Shown: positions 6,218-8,017 of the stretch, in pieces
Layout: every line of letters starts with the position of its first letter
Position numbering within the stretch: position 1 is the stretch's first letter
NCBI GenBank assembly: GCA_027488055.1
Contig: JAIYCK010000141.1
Location: 1 to 8,017 of the forward strand
DNA length: 8,017 nt
Reading direction: 5' to 3'
Source: Flavobacteriales bacterium
Lineage (GTDB): Bacteria > Bacteroidota > Bacteroidia > Flavobacteriales_D > Sanyastnellaceae
Notes under the pieces: generated by a model
What the model was told of the DNA's origin: nothing
The model's input: the letters and a program-made list of their open reading frames with translations, nothing else
Database searches by the model: none
Translations under genes and position numbers: made by a program

Positions 6218-7243
6218 TTAGAACAACTGACCCAAGCCAGGCTTTTTGGTTTTACCAAGATGTGTGTAGGTCAATTCTGTCAATTGTCTTCCACGGGGTG
6301 TCCGCGTCAAAAACCCTTCTTGTATCAAGAATGGCTCGTAGACCTCCTCGATGGTGCCTGCATCTTCTCCCACGGCAGTGGCCACCGTCGTAAGGCCCAC
6401 TGGACCTCCATTGAATTTGTCCATGATGGTCATCAATATTTTATGATCCATCTCATCCAACCCGTGAGTATCTACGTTCAAGGCGTTGAGCGAAAAACCC
6501 GTGATCTCAAGATCGATGGTGCCATTGCCCTTGATCTGAGCAAAATCCCTGACACGACGCAACAGCGCATTGGCTATACGCGGCGTACCTCGACTTCTGC
6601 GAGCGATCTCATAGGCCGCATTCTCTTTGATTTCGATGTGCAAGATGCCTGCGCTCCGTTGCACAATATCAGTGAGCGTTTTTGCATCATAATAGGACAA
6701 ACGAGCATTGATACCGAAGCGTGCGCGCAAAGGTGATGTCAGCAATCCGCTGCGTGTGGTTGCACCTACCAAAGTAAAAGGATTCAATGAAATCTGTACC
6801 GAACGTGCATTCGGTCCTGAATCAATGACCAAATCGATACGATAGTCTTCCATTGCGCTATAAAGATACTCCTCTACCACAGGGCTCAATCGATGTATCT
6901 CGTCGATGAATAAGACATCATTGGTTTCAAGATTCGTGAGTAAACCCGCCAAGTCTGCAGGTTTATCCAAGACTGGTCCACTGGTGGTTTTGATCTGCAC
7001 GCCCATTTCATTGGCTATGATATTGGCCAGAGTGGTCTTACCCAAACCTGGAGGCCCATGCAGAAGCACATGATCCAATGCTTCCTCGCGGAGTCTTGCA
7101 GCTTGTACAAATACTTCCAAATTCTCAAGTACCTGTCGTTGTCCAGTGAAATCAGTTAGACTTTTGGGCCTTAACACGCGGTCCAATTCTCCATCCGATC
7201 CGTAGGAGGCCGCTCCGTGAATATTAAATGATTCTTCACTCAT
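6218..7243 (-). CDS. ruvB: Holliday junction branch-migration ATPase RuvB
   Basis: RuvB is the hexameric AAA+ motor that, with RuvA, drives branch migration of Holliday junctions for RuvC to resolve. From the ATG at 7243 it has 341 residues, the usual size. Visible elements: Walker A GPPGLGKTT (63-71), Walker B LFIDEIHRL (111-119), sensor 1 GATTRSG (160-166), arginine finger R173 in SPLRARFG, sensor 2 GTPRIAN (219-225), and a C-terminal winged-helix domain with GGPVGLTTVA and the RTPRGRQLT motif that contacts DNA. The frame could begin one codon earlier at a TTG (7246), but the ATG is preferred. The start overlaps the upstream gene by 8 bases (ATGAGTGA), implying translational coupling. queG follows after 22 bases. 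No ruvA or ruvC is in the window. Confidence 0.97.
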   Translation of the reverse strand: MSEESFNIHGAASYGSDGELDRVLRPKSLTDFTGQRQVLENLEVFVQAARLREEALDHVLLHGPPGLGKTTLANIIANEMGVQIKTTSGPVLDKPADLAGLLTNLETNDVLFIDEIHRLSPVVEEYLYSAMEDYRIDLVIDSGPNARSVQISLNPFTLVGATTRSGLLTSPLRARFGINARLSYYDAKTLTDIVQRSAGILHIEIKENAAYEIARRSRGTPRIANALLRRVRDFAQIKGNGTIDLEITGFSLNALNVDTHGLDEMDHKILMTIMDKFNGGPVGLTTVATAVGEDAGTIEEVYEPFLIQEGFLTRTPRGRQLTELTYTHLGKTKKPGLGQLF

Positions 7244-7910
7244 CAACTACCATTTCTTTTTGATACAATTTGTATAATTCTCCGAACAATATACGAAACC
7301 GAAGCACATACATAGGAGAAGTAAATCTACTCACTAATTGTTTATTATTGAGTAACATAATTCGATACCCATAGCCGCCGCCTACCGCAAAATACCTAAA
7401 GAATTTATATTCCACCCCCATAGAAGGTTCATACAATACCACCCAATCCTTTTTCAAATCTTGAGGTTGCCGGGGCAAGGTGAGCCACGATTTACCAAAT
7501 CCCAATTGAACGGGTAAATTCACTTCCCATGGTCCTTTGCGATAAAAAGTATAATCGATGAAAGGCGCGATGTATTGCAAACGAACCCTTGCTTCATAAT
7601 AAGGGCCTTCATTGTTCCATCGATCTTTTTCGTAGATCTCAGACTGCAACCAACTGTATCCGATACCGACAGTAAGTGACTTCCGATAGACCAAACCGAC
7701 TTTGATACCCCATACGGAGGCCTTATTGCCTGTTACAAAGGTATTGCGACTGTCAAATTTAGCTGTGAGCGCAGGCTTGTGTCGAAAGATCCGATAAATG
7801 GAGTCAGTGAGTTGTACCGTTTGTGCCATTAATTGAACATGGCTAGTACTCCATGCCAATAGAAGACATACAGATAGCAACTTGACAGTGTATGGGGCCT
7901 GATTTGCCAT
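7236..7910 (-). CDS. Predicted small outer-membrane beta-barrel protein
   Basis: A 224-residue protein of unknown function. Residues 1-30 look like a Sec signal peptide: a Lys at position 10, the hydrophobic run LLSVCLLLAW, and a likely cut near LMA/QT. Cys15 is inside the hydrophobic core without a proper lipobox, so it is not a lipoprotein. The rest shows alternating aromatic and polar residues typical of outer-membrane beta-strands: SVWGIKVGLVY, SLTVGIGYSWL, EARVRLQYIAPFIDYTFY, EVNLPVQLGFGKSWL, EPSMGVEYKFF, FAVGGGYGYRIML and MYVLRFRILFG. A Tyr/Gly-rich barrel of about eight strands would fit. The ATG at 7910 is chosen over a TTG at 7952, because the signal peptide begins there. Its stop overlaps the ruvB start by 8 bases, so it leads a unit with ruvB and queG. 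The reason for pairing an envelope protein with RuvB is unclear. Confidence 0.75.
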   Translation of the reverse strand: MANQAPYTVKLLSVCLLLAWSTSHVQLMAQTVQLTDSIYRIFRHKPALTAKFDSRNTFVTGNKASVWGIKVGLVYRKSLTVGIGYSWLQSEIYEKDRWNNEGPYYEARVRLQYIAPFIDYTFYRKGPWEVNLPVQLGFGKSWLTLPRQPQDLKKDWVVLYEPSMGVEYKFFRYFAVGGGYGYRIMLLNNKQLVSRFTSPMYVLRFRILFGELYKLYQKEMVVDE

Positions 7911-7915
7911 ATGCT

Positions 7916-7923
7916 CAAATTTA
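7916..7923 (-). promoter_or_regulatory. Candidate -7 element for the barrel-ruvB-queG unit
   Basis: On the - strand the sequence is TAAATTTG, an exact match to the Bacteroidota -7 consensus TAnnTTTG, ending 5 bases before the ATG at 7910. No TTTG is found at the usual 19-21-base distance; the nearest are at 11 and 26 bases. If used, transcription would begin at or next to the start codon, giving a nearly leaderless message. The position, between a terminator and the first gene of the unit, is where a promoter is expected. Confidence 0.35.
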
Positions 7924-7976
7924 CGTGGTCGTATCAAACTCAGACCTCCCAAATCAAAAAGGTATCAACATGGAAC

Positions 7977-8005
7977 CAAAAAAAGCCTCCCAGAAGGAGG
8001 CTTTT
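7977..8005. terminator. Rho-independent terminator at the right edge
   Basis: AAAAGCCTCC (7981-7990) pairs perfectly with GGAGGCTTTT (7996-8005) around a CAGAA loop. On the - strand the stem runs straight into seven T bases (opposite 7978-7984), so it best fits the end of a leftward gene lying beyond the window. On the + strand it is followed by ACATTTTTTT, so it may act both ways, although no + strand gene precedes it here. It separates the barrel-ruvB-queG unit from upstream transcription. Confidence 0.88.
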
Positions 8006-8017
8006 ACATTTTTTTTA

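Noticed and set aside
6173..6736. A 187-codon + strand open frame opposite queG and ruvB ends
   Set aside because: It spans the junction of two well-identified genes on the other strand and has no recognisable domain; it is a shadow frame.

Overview
The window looks like chromosomal DNA of a member of the Bacteroidota. The evidence is the suf tail order (sufS, sufE, a short DUF59 protein), Bacteroidota-type ThiL, RecJ and QueG sequences, a Cys-rich lipoprotein of a kind seen in this phylum, weak Shine-Dalgarno signals, and A/T-rich promoter candidates resembling the phylum's TTTG / TAnnTTTG pattern. The exact lineage cannot be read from the sequence; no rRNA, tRNA, mobile element, CRISPR array or prophage gene was seen.

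Left part (1-925, + strand): the distal end of a SUF iron-sulfur cluster operon. It holds the last 51 codons of sufS with the persulfide cysteine, a complete sufE, and a short DUF59 (SufT/MIP18-like) gene, spaced 7 and 6 bases apart. These genes move sulfur from cysteine to SufE and help cluster maturation. They run head-on into the next unit with only 32 bases between.

Middle (958-3810, - strand): recJ followed by thiL, probably one transcript. RecJ is the 5'-3' single-strand exonuclease of recombination and mismatch repair; ThiL makes thiamine diphosphate. A 168-base divergent gap separates recJ from a + strand gene (3979-5031) for a secreted lipoprotein with six Cys/Asp/Gly-rich repeats and a beta-rich C-terminal domain. 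That gene ends at a clear, probably bidirectional, rho-independent terminator (5060-5089). A possible 30-residue small ORF lies at 5164-5256.

Right part (5266-7910, - strand): a three-gene unit reading leftward: a small predicted outer-membrane protein, ruvB (8-base overlap) and queG (22-base gap). A second hairpin terminator at 7977-8005 isolates this unit from whatever lies beyond the right edge.

Most of the window is housekeeping. The part least explained by known families is the Cys-repeat lipoprotein; the small ORF, the very short leaders implied by two promoter candidates, and the envelope-protein/ruvB overlap are secondary points.
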